Origin: Onchidella celtica
Taxonomy: Eukaryota > Mollusca > Gastropoda > Systellommatophora > Onchidiidae
Direction of reading: 5' to 3'
DNA: 64,000 nucleotides
Assembly: GCA_963931925.1 (NCBI GenBank)
Contig: OZ007571.1
Span: 54,188,763 to 54,252,762 of the forward strand
Shown: positions 41,945 to 53,573 of the stretch, in pieces
How the letters are laid out: every line of letters starts with the position of its first letter
Position numbering within the stretch: the stretch's first letter is position 1
Program-made: the position numbers and the translations under genes
The notes under the pieces: generated by a model
What the model was told of the DNA's origin: nothing
Seen by the model: the letters and a program-made list of their open reading frames with translations, nothing else
The model's database searches: none

Positions 41945-42325
41945 ATTGATTCGGATCAGTGGCTTGAGTGATTCACTTGATTTGAATCAGTCCATAAGCC
42001 AGTGGTGGCATGAGTGAATCATGATTCGAGTCATTCAGCGACCTAGTAGTGTCAGGAACTGTGTCACCAATGGGTTCTTACAGGGATAAGCACTGATTTG
42101 TTTCTTACTGTGGGGTGATGAGTCTAATCTATGCATTACTGCCTTATACCAGTCCCTTGTCAAAGTCTGGTTCCTTTGTCCAATGAGCCTCAAGCGAGAG
42201 GCAAGTCAAAGGTGATTTGAATCATGATTCAAATTATTTTTGAATCATCGGCTGATTTGTTCGGTGGTGATTCAAATCAGCATATCTTATTTGAATCGCA
42301 AAAAATTGATTCGGTTATTCAAACC
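41945..42325. repeat. GATTC/GAATC motif cluster
   Basis: About a dozen GATTC or GAATC pentamers in 380 bp, several paired as GAATCATGATTC palindromes, with TTGATTCGG at both edges. Non-coding. Confidence 0.5.
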
Positions 42326-42851
42326 ATGCCCATCAACAGATTGCATGCCATGGTGCGCATAGGGTACAATGTGCAGTGCTAACATTAGGCCTGCTTTCTT
42401 TCATCAATTGTCTACACAATAGACCACTTCCCCCTCAGGTGATTGGTATGGAAAAGACATGTTGTATGTATGATTGCATAGGTGAGGGGTGGGTTGCGTT
42501 AGAAATTTTAAAAAATTTATCTGTCTTGCTGAATATGTGGATGATCCTATACATGTCAGCAAGTGTAATAACATAGTTTTTGTACAGACTCATTTCTGTT
42601 TGAGGTGGTACCTCTTCTCTCTACGTTCATAGAACATGAAAAAAGTGTGGGATAGCCAGTGGCCAGGCCAGTCAGCCGATCGTTCATGTGTTGCCGATAA
42701 CCTCGGCGGTCGGATCAATTGGATCTATTTGAACGCGTGTATCGTGCTTACCTCAGAACACAATAACAACAATAATGGTGGATAAATTGTAAGTGACCCC
42801 TATGATATTTGGATAAAGTACTTTTGATGAGATGCAATAAGTTTTAATAAA

Positions 42852-43639
42852 CATTCCGTGCATAGATGCAATGTTGGCAAAAGTTACCCAACGCGGAGGA
42901 ATCTGTTCATTTTTGCACTATTTTGGATCGCGCTTTGTTGTGATTCGGCTGTGAGAGATATGAAAGTAATTTTGCAGCTGCTGTCGATACGGAGCTTCCA
43001 TTTCTGGACTTTCCACCTGGAAGCAAGCTTTTTTTCACGATATGAATGCATTTAAATGACTTATTAATCTTTTTTTCGTGCGAATTTGATGGCCACTTTT
43101 TCTGTCCATGACTGTTATGTAATCTTTGTCCCGTAATCCTGTTGGTACCTCAGTATTGTGGACAAGACTTTATTCTGACAACTTACGCACATTTAGCCTT
43201 TTTTTCACAACAGGGAGGGCCACGGGCAAGCTTGAAAAAAATGTGTGTGACTGCGAACATAGATCTAGGTCACTTTGCTTTCGTTGTTCAACTTTCTGAA
43301 AGGGGGGGGGGGTGAGGGATGGAAAATAAAATGGTACACTTTGTGATTACTTAGGCCTAATGCAAAAGATATACATGCAGCTTAGTCTTCGTTGAACAGC
43401 CTCTGCAGTGCAAGTGTAGGTAACAATTACTGAATCAGTAGGGAAGACACCCGAAGATGCATGCAAGGCTAGCGTCCTTTGGGCTGCGGTTTCAAGCGAA
43501 TAAGCTTCCTTCTCTCTCCTTGGCACCAAACAGCAAGTCGGTGCGCGGAGTGTGCCTCATTACGATAAGGCGAATGTTACGATGCGCTTCAGGTGGCTTA
43601 TGATAAGTAACGTGTTGCCTATGTGCGGACTCTCTAATG
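42852..43639. mobile_element. AGAGAGTCCGC-ended DNA element, copy 2
   Basis: Shares 'acccaacgcggaggaat', 'tgtcgatacggagctt', 'caagctttttttcacgatat' and the right terminus (CGGACTCTCTAATG) with 25010-26080. The left terminus has lost about 7 bp. Internal 400-bp repeat absent. Confidence 0.62.
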
Positions 43640-44529
43640 TTAAATAGAAGGTCCACAATCTTGAATTTTCTGCATTTACATGACATTTAATACACGTTTT
43701 ATCCTTTTTCCCAGGAGCTGCGCCTTTTTTGTCATTCAGGTGACCAAATAATTTTTTAAGCCAGGTACTTAATTTACTAACCACACTCCCTCCTGAACTA
43801 TGTACAGATTGCACATACTATGATGCTAGTTTTCTTAGCACACCTTTAGCAAGAGATTTGATTTCCAGCTCGAAGAGTACATACATGTACTGAAAACACA
43901 ATGTCTCTCTAATTACCCCATCAAATAAAGACAACGACCGACAGCAAAGTCGGTCCTTTTCTCCTAGTTTTCCCTGACAAAAAACCTTATGCGGCATAGT
44001 ATTACATCGGAATTCATTATTACAGACACAGAACTGTTTCTCAAAAACACAGATGGCCCCTTTCTTCTCATTTCACATGTTGACGACAACCAGCATCAAA
44101 GTAAAAGTTTCCCCAAGATTTTCCCCAGTTCGAACTTCAGACCGTCAATACTATTACATGAGAATGATGAATACTTACGAATAGTTGCATTGTAATAAAC
44201 ATAATCGGATGATACCATTTTTTTAAACATAGTAGGGGTGACAGGATAGATAAACAAGCGAAAATAGTGTGGAAAAAAAAGTGAAAAAAAAACGATAGTC
44301 GCAGCAACCGAATAAACAAAACACAACATATTGGCTTCCTGCAGGACCCCGGTTCGCAAAATGTAGGCCACAATATTGTGTTTCCTCATTTCAACTCTGC
44401 GTCTTTCCCACTCTTGAATATCTCATCTCCTTTTTGTTTTGCTTAGTATTTTGACCTAAGACGTGTTTTATCTATGACTTGTTTTATCAGTATCAATTTA
44501 AGGAAGAAGAAATTAATGACTAGAAAATA
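43640..44529. other. Intergenic, no gene recognised
   Basis: Includes an unassigned hydrophobic minus-strand frame (44389-44096) that matches no family I know. Confidence 0.35.
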
Positions 44530-45358
44530 CAGTGCAATCCTAATATCTCGACATCAATGGGACCGTCGGACTTGTGTCGAGTAAAGAGAAAGTCGAAATA
44601 CCAGATTAGTGGTGGAAGAGAAAAAAAAAGGCCGGGGGGGGGGGGGGGGGGGGATTCAAACATCACCGTATTGGGAAGTGTCCAATAAACAACGCAGTTA
44701 TGTACCTTTTTCTTGCAATTATCGGCATATTGTCACCAGTTCCTCCAATATCACTGTTGTGCGGAGCAGTTGCGTGGCAAAGATTCGCCGATATCGGAGA
44801 AATGCTGTAGCTATCAAATTTGCAGTGCTTTCCTTTTTTTTTTAACCTCGACCTGATTGTTTCTTCAGAAGAAGTGATGATACCGATATATACAGAGTAC
44901 TGCAGTTAACCAAGAGATCTAGGTCAAGGCCTCGTATCAATGGCGGATGAATGCGGGGGAAAAAAAATTACTCAGTCTGTAGTACTCTGTACTTTTACTG
45001 CCGTACGCTTTTGCAAGGCACTCCACACTCCCGTAACTGAAGCCAAGGGTCATCCTCTGTGACAGCACACTCCCTCTCTTACCCCTCCCCGCCAGCACCG
45101 CAAAAAAAGAAATAAAGAGGCTTTATATATACGGGGAGTTGCGTGGGCATTTTTGATAGTACAATAGTAGCTCTAGTCCACTTATTTTGCCGCGGTCGGG
45201 GAGAAATGTGTCAATATAAGAGGAAAGAATGGAATAACACGTCAAGCTATGGTGAAATATTTAGAAGCATTAAAGAAGGAACAGGTTGGTACTTAAAAAA
45301 TGTGTCGAGTTACCCAGAATGTCGAAAAAAGCCGTGTCAAGATAAGTGGATTGGACTG
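44530..45358. mobile_element. pogo/Tigger-like MITE (copy 3)
   Basis: 829 bp, TA on both sides (44528-44529 and 45359-45360), CAGTGCAATCC start and GGATTGGACTG end. Contains a 20-base poly-G run (44634-44653). Confidence 0.76.
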
Positions 45359-46414
45359 TAGAAAAATGTCAAGGTAACGGAGTAAACAGGAAATGGTTGC
45401 GGTATAGAATATGAATAAAATGTCTTTCATTTGTTTGTATTTACCAATGCTCTGGAGAAAACTTGCTGTTCTTGCTTTGTAACACCCAGCCGATGATCAC
45501 TGTTGCAGAGAACTCGAATTTCACTAGGTGACAGCTGCTGTACCATTCATGAATGTGAAGAGTAGACTTTTCTTATTGGTGTCTAAAGAAAAAACTAAAT
45601 ATGGCAAGTAAAGTCACAGCACTGGTGTGCTTAAGCATAGCACGAGGTATGTAATGGTTAATAATGTTATTGATGTAACCAAGAGACGTCAAATGAATTC
45701 TATCAATTACAGCGTACTGGATTGTTCAGTTTCCAAATGCTTATGTGCAGGTATGAAGGGCTGCAAATCAGTGTTCTTTAGGTAAAAAAAAAAAAAAAAT
45801 TTAAATCCCAAACAAATCCATTACTCTTTAATACTCAGTGATCTACATGTAGTCGATTTCATGCCGAAGGGGTGAATAGATAACAACAGCTGTAAAATGA
45901 AAAGACGAACGCTTAACTTATCTGTATGATGAGGGGGCAAATAGGTCAAATTTGAGAATATATTTTATTGTGGTTGTCAAAAGTATCTTGGGGGGGGGGG
46001 GGGGGGGCTTTACCCAATATGAGCAATTTTGTTATTAAGTCTCATTTAGTTTCTTATGTTATGTAGTATGACAAAAAAGGCAAGAAATCTATGATGAGAG
46101 AAGCACAAAATTTTCAAAACTAAATTTATTGATTTGGCATTTACCCCATCATCATTCAGAGAAGTTAAGTGTTCGCCTTTTTGCTGTCCAACTGTTGATA
46201 TCTATTTGCCCTTTTGTCATGAAACCGACCTTGTATAACACTGGGTCACAAATCTTCAAAATGGATGACATGGCCAAAAAGGACTGATTCAGATTTTAAG
46301 TTGATTAAATCGCCACACACATTCGCGAAAGCATACAATTGTAGTGGCAACCCGCTTCCTAAACCCAGTCAGCAAATCAACGATGAAGATTTTTGATGAT
46401 CTGTAGGATTACAA
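45359..46414. other. Intergenic, no gene recognised
   Basis: AT-rich. A poly-A run lies near 45785 and an 18-base poly-G run at 45990-46007. Confidence 0.4.
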
Positions 46415-46545
46415 TGGGGGCGGGTTCCCTACATCAGTCCAACGTCAGCGCAATGTTGTAACAAGTGAACCTATGCAGGAACGATGTCATTCGTCAATCA
46501 TTTGTGCAATTGAGTCGCATTTCCGGAGCGTTGCTGGCTGGGAAT
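46415..46545. repeat. Hairpin repeat (GACGTCA family), solo copy
   Basis: Matches 'ttccctacatca...acgtcagcgcaatgttgtaac' and 'ttccggagcgttgctggctggg' of the family at 47091, 49357, 24236 and 59390. Confidence 0.55.
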
Positions 46546-47090
46546 GTATTTCACATGAAATATGTGTTGTTTGGTTATTACATGAAGAATAATTTGGGCT
46601 TTCGGAGGTAGGCTATAAACATGTATACATAGGCCTACTTATTAAATAGTGTATTTCCACCACAGGACAACAGTGACGGGAATCTTTAGAGCTGCTGAAG
46701 ATTAGCCTATACAATACGACAGTGTTTACAATGTTTACCTTGTTTCAAAATTTAATCCAAAAGCATATTCTAGTTAACATTAAATCAAAATTGTCTTGCT
46801 AAATAACATAACATTTTATACTGATAATATTCGTGCCTATTTGCTGGTAAATAGGCTTTGGAGACACGCGGAGCGTCGCTTTCGTTTCAGAAACTAATTG
46901 GAGTCAATTTTTTTTATTCAAATAGTAAAATGCGAATTAAACAGCAATGCTGAGTGATTACATCAGGGATAACGAAATAATTCTTTTATTATTGTTTCAC
47001 CAGTCGCTGTTCCGCGTTAGTATGCGATGTGCTAAACGTCGTCTTTAACCCAGCCAGTAACCTTTTGTTAATCCAATGAAGATGACCGGA

Positions 47091-49456
47091 AGGGCGGTTT
47101 TATTACATCAAACCGACGTCAGTGCGATGTAGTAACAGCGGATCTACGTAGGAACGATATCATTCCTACGTGCAGACTTGACGTCAGTCCTACGCCTCGG
47201 ATTTCCGCAAGGTTGTTGGTTGGGGAAGGATTGACATGAACAAAGCTGGAAATCCAGTAGCATAAAACAACAACGAAGAAAAAAGTTTAATTTGATTATG
47301 TTGTTAATATATTTCCTTTGATCCTTCAGATGAAGCGTGCACAAGTCACAACTAATCCATTCAAATAAGTCGACATCATTAAATATTATAATATTTATCA
47401 TATGTCTTTAACGAAAGTTCGGGGAGGGTGAGATGGGGATGGATGACGACTTCCACTTAACAAGTTAATTGGCATATTATTGTCAAAACTGATTCGTGTA
47501 TTTAGAGTGCACCCCCGACCCCCTTTTCAGCTAAAAGAAAACATAGGCCAATATATGTATTTCTCAAGGACATAGTAGTCCTTGGTATTTCTTTTAAAAA
47601 AAAGAAAAAAGCATCGAGTTATCATTATTCTGTCTCTTCCTACAAAAAGAATAATTATTAAATAACTTGTAAAGGTAATCAGTCAATAAAATTCTCACTG
47701 TCATGCGGGAAAACACACTCACCCTTGATTGTAGCTAAAGCTGTGAGATCTCCTACTCCTGGAAAGGGTTTTTAAATATACTAAGTCTACATCCGCGATC
47801 CTATAGCAGCAAGAAATGTTTGAAAAAGATTCCTGCCTTTATCTGTATTTATATTAGTGCAGAGACAGGTTTAACTTAATGTTCAGAATTTCACAAACAG
47901 CACACATAAAACCGTTATTTTCCGTGTTTTTGAAGAATAGGATTGGCGGTGAAGGGCACGTTTGCATTGTCATTTACATGAGACAAAAAACCTTGACCCA
48001 TTTCGGGGAACTCAAAAACAGGACATCTGATGGCTCATTCCATGTGACGTGTGTTACACCTGAATACCGGGTTTTCGCCTTGCTATCTTCCAGAACAAAT
48101 CATTAAATGAGATATTTATCATTTAAACCTGTTCTATGATAAAAAAAAAAAAAAGGCAACTCTACAAATTTTTATCTTTAATAAAAAAACTTAAAAGTAA
48201 GATCTAAGTCAACATGGAGCTTAACATGGTGTGACGTGTGTTACGATCATGAAAAGTAGTTCTATAGTTTAAGTAACATTTTCTGGAATTTCTGCGAATG
48301 TTATCAAAGAATTTTACCTAAATTTTTATGCTCTATTTGTAAAATTTTTTTTTTTTTAATGGCTTCCATGAAATTCTGTATCTCATAATTCTTACATTTT
48401 TAGACGATCTAGGAAAAAAAAAATGCCATGACGTATGTATATATTACATTTTTTTAATGACATATATTACATCTTCACCTTTCAAGTGCCATTTTTTTTT
48501 TCAGGAATAAGAATAAGTTTTGGATTTAAGTTTGAATGTTTTACAATTTACAGTTATAAATTCTGTTTGTAATTGGTTGTGATCTGTGTGAAATATTTAT
48601 TGCTAGAGAAAAACTTTATCATGCAAAGTGGGATGTGTGTTACACAAAATTAATAATGTCTATTGGATTCTTTCTTGTCGAAACCTAAGTCAGAAATAAA
48701 ATTAATGTTCTTATTATTTTTGCATTGTCAAAATGTCAGTGCAATATAAAAAGGGTCAAACAATTGATGGCATAGCTAGGTTACTTGTTATTAAACATAA
48801 AACTGCAAATTGTATTGAATATTTTTGCTTCTCAGTATGAAATATTGTTCTTAGAAAACCTGCTGTGAATTTGTGAAATCGAGTTGTTTTCTTCCTCAGA
48901 ACCTCTGAAGACATTTCTTTATCAACAAACCATTAAGAAGTTATACCAAGGATTTTTTATTTGATATTTCCAATTCCGTATTTCCTCTTACTGGTTGACA
49001 TTTCATGGAATGGGCCTGGTGTAGAGTGAGTCGCTGAATATGTCTCCGTGCTCGTGAGTACTGGCGAAGGTGTGTGTTCGTGAGTTCATTGAGAGTGAGT
49101 GAATGAAGGTTATAAAAAAAATGAGTGAGAAATGTGTGAGGGACTGAAAAAGCAGGCCAGATCATGGCTTGCTTGACAAATTGAAAAAAGAAACAAAAAG
49201 CAAACAAAAGAGAGTTATTATTCAGCTTAGCATCTATGTTGTAAAACTCAAGTTATATTTTAGGTTAAGAATTTACCCATGTGCACACCCCCCCCCCCCC
49301 ACAATAATCCGATGTAGAATTGTATAGGATTTTTGTAAATTTGGTAAGATTAACATAGGGGCGGAATAACTTCATCAAACCCACGTCGGTGGGATGTTGT
49401 AACCAGCAGATCTACGTAGGAATGATGTCATTCCTATTAGCAAGTTTGACGTCAAC
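47091..49456. repeat. 2.4-kb repeat unit 'R2', copy 2
   Basis: Collinear with 22190-24340. Bounded by direct (same-orientation) copies of the hairpin repeat at 47091-47240 and 49357-49456. No protein domain. The direct terminal repeats recall a very small LTR element, but no primer-binding site or polypurine tract was confirmed. Confidence 0.7.
49357..49456. repeat. Hairpin repeat at right end of R2 copy 2
   Basis: Contains a 9-bp perfect stem TAGGAATGA / TCATTCCTA with a 2-base loop (49417-49436) and a TTGACGTCAACT palindrome. Confidence 0.6.
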
Positions 49457-50605
49457 TCTAAGATTTGATAAAGGGTTATTGATTGTATAGAGTCGATCAA
49501 GAGCGTTTGAGAATTAGAGAACAATGCCTTTACACAATGCCTGCAAAACTCCAAGTAGATTTTTAGATGAGCCAAATTCCGAAGGCCACAGCTATGCTCC
49601 ACTGTACTCTATAGTTTCCATAGTTGACAGTGGCTGACTCAACATAGACAACATAGTTAAACTCACTGTAATTTTATCTTCTAGCCCCCTCTAACAGTGG
49701 GGCAAGGGGAGGCGACAAGGCATCTATATAGTACCACTTTTGTCCTCCCTGTAAATTCGGCCTCTGCTTTACCACACTGAATGCCTCCAAATTTAAATAA
49801 TAAAAGGGTGCATGATTTTGTGTACCTCCTCTACCCAATTCTGATACATCTGCCAAGCCGTTCTATATCGTCACTGATTATTTCTGACCACCTTTCTCAG
49901 ATTTTGGAGGCACACCGTTTAGCCTGTAAATAGATAGTACATCACAATCGAATTTACATTTATTTTCTTTTTATCATTTTTATTGTCAATATCATCTCCC
50001 TCTTGACCTTGTAGCCACTTCATCATTAAGAACATTTAAGTTAATGGATCTTTTCAAAATATGCTCTACAGTATCAAATTTCATCATGTACTTTTTTGTC
50101 CATTGCTCTCTTCTGGCTTCCTAGTCTTGCTCCTCTTTTTCTTCCTTCAGAGAGAAATTCTTCGATAATTAATTCTTTAAGATCAGAGTTATTTTTGTAT
50201 TTGTACAAACTTTTTTCATTGACCATAATTTACAGATAACACAGTGTGCGTTGGTGTGTCATTTGTCGGTGCACTTTAAGATGTACAATTTGATACCAAA
50301 AAATAAACGAATGCATTAAATGATTTATGACTGAACTTTATGTGTGCTCTTCTAATGATACACACAGTAGTCAAGCAATACCAGATGTTTCACACACGTT
50401 AGAATTCGTGATTTGTGTGAAAATAAGACTGCTAATTTCTCTTTTCTTATTCACACAGGCTTCTTGTGGACAAAGACACACTGGGAAATTTATACGGAAA
50501 AACATAAGAGTTGTCAGTATTGTTTTCAAAGCAGAGTTTATTTTCAGAAATGTGTCAGACATGGAGCAGAAAGGCTTTTTGTTGCTCATTTGCTGCAGTT
50601 ATAAC

Positions 50606-50759
50606 TAGAGCTGTCTTAATGCGTGGGCACATTGGGCAGTTGACTGGGGGCTCCTAGGGTTTAGGAGGCCCCAAGCATTCATTTTTACCGATCTGCGAAA
50701 TGGGGAAGAAAATTCTATTTCTCTGCCCAGAAACCCATAACGACGTTAAGACAGCCCTA
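50606..50759. mobile_element. hAT-type MITE, copy in duplication B
   Basis: Same MITE and same GTTATAAC / CTTATAAC flanks as 33115-33270, so it was present before the duplication. Confidence 0.72.
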
Positions 50760-50929
50760 CTTATAACAAATATGTAAGAGTGAATATACTAAAGGTAAAC
50801 ATGTTGAGATATTACAAAAACAATGAAATAATAACAGTATGATAAGAGGAAAACTTCTTTGTCCATATTTTTTCTTTGCTCATGAAACAAGTTTTCATTA
50901 AGGTTAAAATACTATGCTCTGTGGATCAT

Positions 50930-51035
50930 TGGATGGGCGGAGTGGATGGATAGATGGAGGAATGGATGGATGGATGGATGGATGGATGGAATGCTAGATG
51001 GATGCATAGATGGATGGATGGATGGATGGATAAAT
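50930..51035. repeat. GGAT array
   Basis: (GGAT)n with interruptions, at the position equivalent to 33434-33500. Confidence 0.75.
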
Positions 51036-51997
51036 ACATATATATAGAGAGATAATATATGTGTATCTTCAAACCATTTTTTTCATAGTTTGCCAGTAAC
51101 TGATTTTACGCCACATGTCAATTATCTTCATTTTTTGTTTCTTAACCCTTTACAAAAAAACATAAGTCCAATGCTTCCCCATTTTCATGCCCAGATGCCT
51201 AAGCAAAGGGACCTAACTCCAATTTCCTGATGACTGATATTTTTAAAGAAATATTTGAGCATGTAATTATTCTCCAGTGTTCATGAAAATGGTACCAAGA
51301 TGTAGATATATGAAGGCCCTTTCAGGAAATATTATATACATGTCTATGAGTTGAATTGAAATTTGTTGCAATAAACTAAAGTTGAAACTCAAAATGTACC
51401 ATTCTGTTCAGTTTTTCTGCACGTAATGTCCCAAAATGTCATTGTTTTGAGTCTTCGTGATATTTACTACACTAGCTATTACCTTGTATATGAATGTTAT
51501 AAAGGAAGCTACCAGTGCATTTGATGAGGAAATATCAACACAACTGAACAGCTGATCAACATTGTTTGCACTTCCGATATTCTGTGATTTGAAAATTTAC
51601 TGAGAAAAAAAATTCACAAGCTAGATGCATCCATTTTTATTTTTAACTGAAAAGCAGACATCTCGCTTCTAAAGTGACTGTAGCTCTAAATCAGGCGGCT
51701 AACGAAATCAGATTGCTAAGAGACTTTATAGATAGCACACTGATAGACGTATTCGGGTGCATTAGGCTGATATAAGCATGGTCAGATGTAGTTGCATTAG
51801 ACAGATACAATTCTGTCGCATTGGGGCGCATTAGGCGGAAATGGGTTAATTTTCTATTTGTCTAAAATCAGCAAGGCTATTCCAATTCATAATACAGGTT
51901 GCTGTAATTTACAGTTATATACAGAACACTTGATTAATAGAATATTATTAATGTCTGCAGCATTCAATACAGTGCAACGCTATGACAGACATGTTGT

Positions 51998-53022
51998 AGG
52001 TAGTCCAAACTGATTTTTACTTTTTATCACAACTCACCAGTTATTGTCTAATCTGATGGAGCTTGCTTTTCTAAGAATTTTGATACCAAATTTGTCATTC
52101 TGGCTTAATGGGTTTGAAAGTTATGGCATTTTCTAAACTGAAAAAAACACCTCGAATTTGCTACCTTTTGCCGATTGCACAATATTGTCCAACTTTGACC
52201 GCCCATAAAATGACTGTTTATTGAGTCACAGCATTAAAAATTATCAGTTTCCAAGTCAAGAGAGTGTACATTATCCTCAATTTTTTTCCAGGGGTACAAA
52301 TATAGTACAAGCATCTCATTTTACTTTTTTTAATCATCAAACGTCATCCGACGTCAATTTTGTGTGAACTCTTACAAGGGAGGCAAAAATAATGTTTTTA
52401 GTTATTCTTAACTGAAAATCAGGTCAACTGTGTCGCCATTCACTTAGGACTGAGTGTCAGAAAAAAATGAAGAAACTAAGCATTGGGTGGGTCTATAAAA
52501 ACAGTCGGCACTTTGCGCCGAAACATGCCCAAGTCTAATTTTGGCACACCCTGAAAAGACAAAGGCTGAGGTTCATTTGTGTATAATTTTGATTGTGATC
52601 TATTAAAGTTTCCGCCAGTTTCTCGATCAACAAAATTTTCAACAAAAAATTTTTAAAGGAATTTCAACAAAACAGGATGAAAAATACATTGGTATTGAGT
52701 TCTGTGTAAGTTATTTCCAAATATGTGCGCTGCATCGGCGCGACGCTCCGCGGTCCTTTGTTATGAAAGGGTCAAATCGGTATGTGCGGCTCAGGGCGAA
52801 AACGGCAAGACTGTGTCTTGTTCAAGCAATGAAAACACATGGCTACACACATTAAACAATACAAAAGATAATATACTTTAACAGTGGAAGACCTGAACTT
52901 TATTTTGATGTGGGATACACGCCATTTTACATAAACTAACAGCAGTACTGTCCTTGTAATGCCAGCCTAAAATTATGCCAAAACGGGATTTCGCCCCTTC
53001 AGCGGGGCAGTTTGGACTACCT
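51998..53022. mobile_element. 1025-bp MITE present only in duplication B
   Basis: Ends AGGTAGTCCAAACTG and CAGTTTGGACTACCT are perfect 15-bp inverted repeats, and ACATGTTGT flanks both sides (51989-51997 and 53023-53031). The duplicate at about 34440-34455 has the empty site 'gacgtgttgttacaatt'. A 9-bp target suggests a Mutator- or Merlin-like element. No transposase. Confidence 0.8.
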
Positions 53023-53246
53023 ACATGTTGTTACAATTTTAAGTACGTACCAAAAACATGTAGGAGGCAACAAGACATTCAAATTTCAATGTTTGATTCT
53101 ACATAAAAAAGTTACTTTTCATAATGAAGAGAAATGGCCACATAATGAACATAATTATTCTTGAAACCTACAACAATAACAGACACATAAAAATATTATG
53201 AATGAAGAAATTACTATCTGGAAATTACTATGAGCTCAACTACTGA

Positions 53247-53573
53247 CTATGATTTATGAAAATGTTGACATTTTTTGTGTCTTAACACACTGTAACTCAG
53301 AAGCCCAGTTGTGGAAAAGATTAAGGCAAATATAAACAGAAACAGATGGTCCAAGACTTTTGCCACTGCTTGCCACTCTTGACATCGTTTCCTGCGTGAG
53401 ATTTCCATTGGATGAAGAGGAGCTGATGTCACCACCTCAAGTTCCTGGATGTTCCCCTTAATGTGATCACCGTCGCTGTCTTTGAGGGAGGCTTGGTCAG
53501 GGTCGGACCATGTATCTGCTTCTGATGCTGAATAGGGAGTGGATGGGTGTGTCAGAAGTTGGTGTAATATCTC
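53247..53573 (-). CDS. N2 last exon: loop, TM4 and stop
   Basis: 327 bp after GTGCAG. Loop [20 protein letters not shown], then [20 protein letters not shown] continuing to SYSVLRHKK and TAG. Intact, unlike its N1 counterpart. Confidence 0.8.
   Translation of the reverse strand, partial: EILHQLLTHPSTPYSASEADTWSDPDQASLKDSDGDHIKGNIQELEVVTSAPLHPMEISRRKRCQEWQAVAKVLDHLFLFIFALIFSTTGLLSYSVLRHKKCQHFHKS

Noticed and set aside
44096..44389. Hydrophobic minus-strand frame as a membrane protein or receptor exon
   Set aside because: No splice-site pairs, no nicotinic TM pattern and a T-rich origin of the hydrophobic residues.
47091..49456. LTR retrotransposon
   Set aside because: Direct terminal repeats exist, but no gag/pol, no TG...CA ends and no confirmed primer-binding site or target duplication; left as an unnamed repeat unit.
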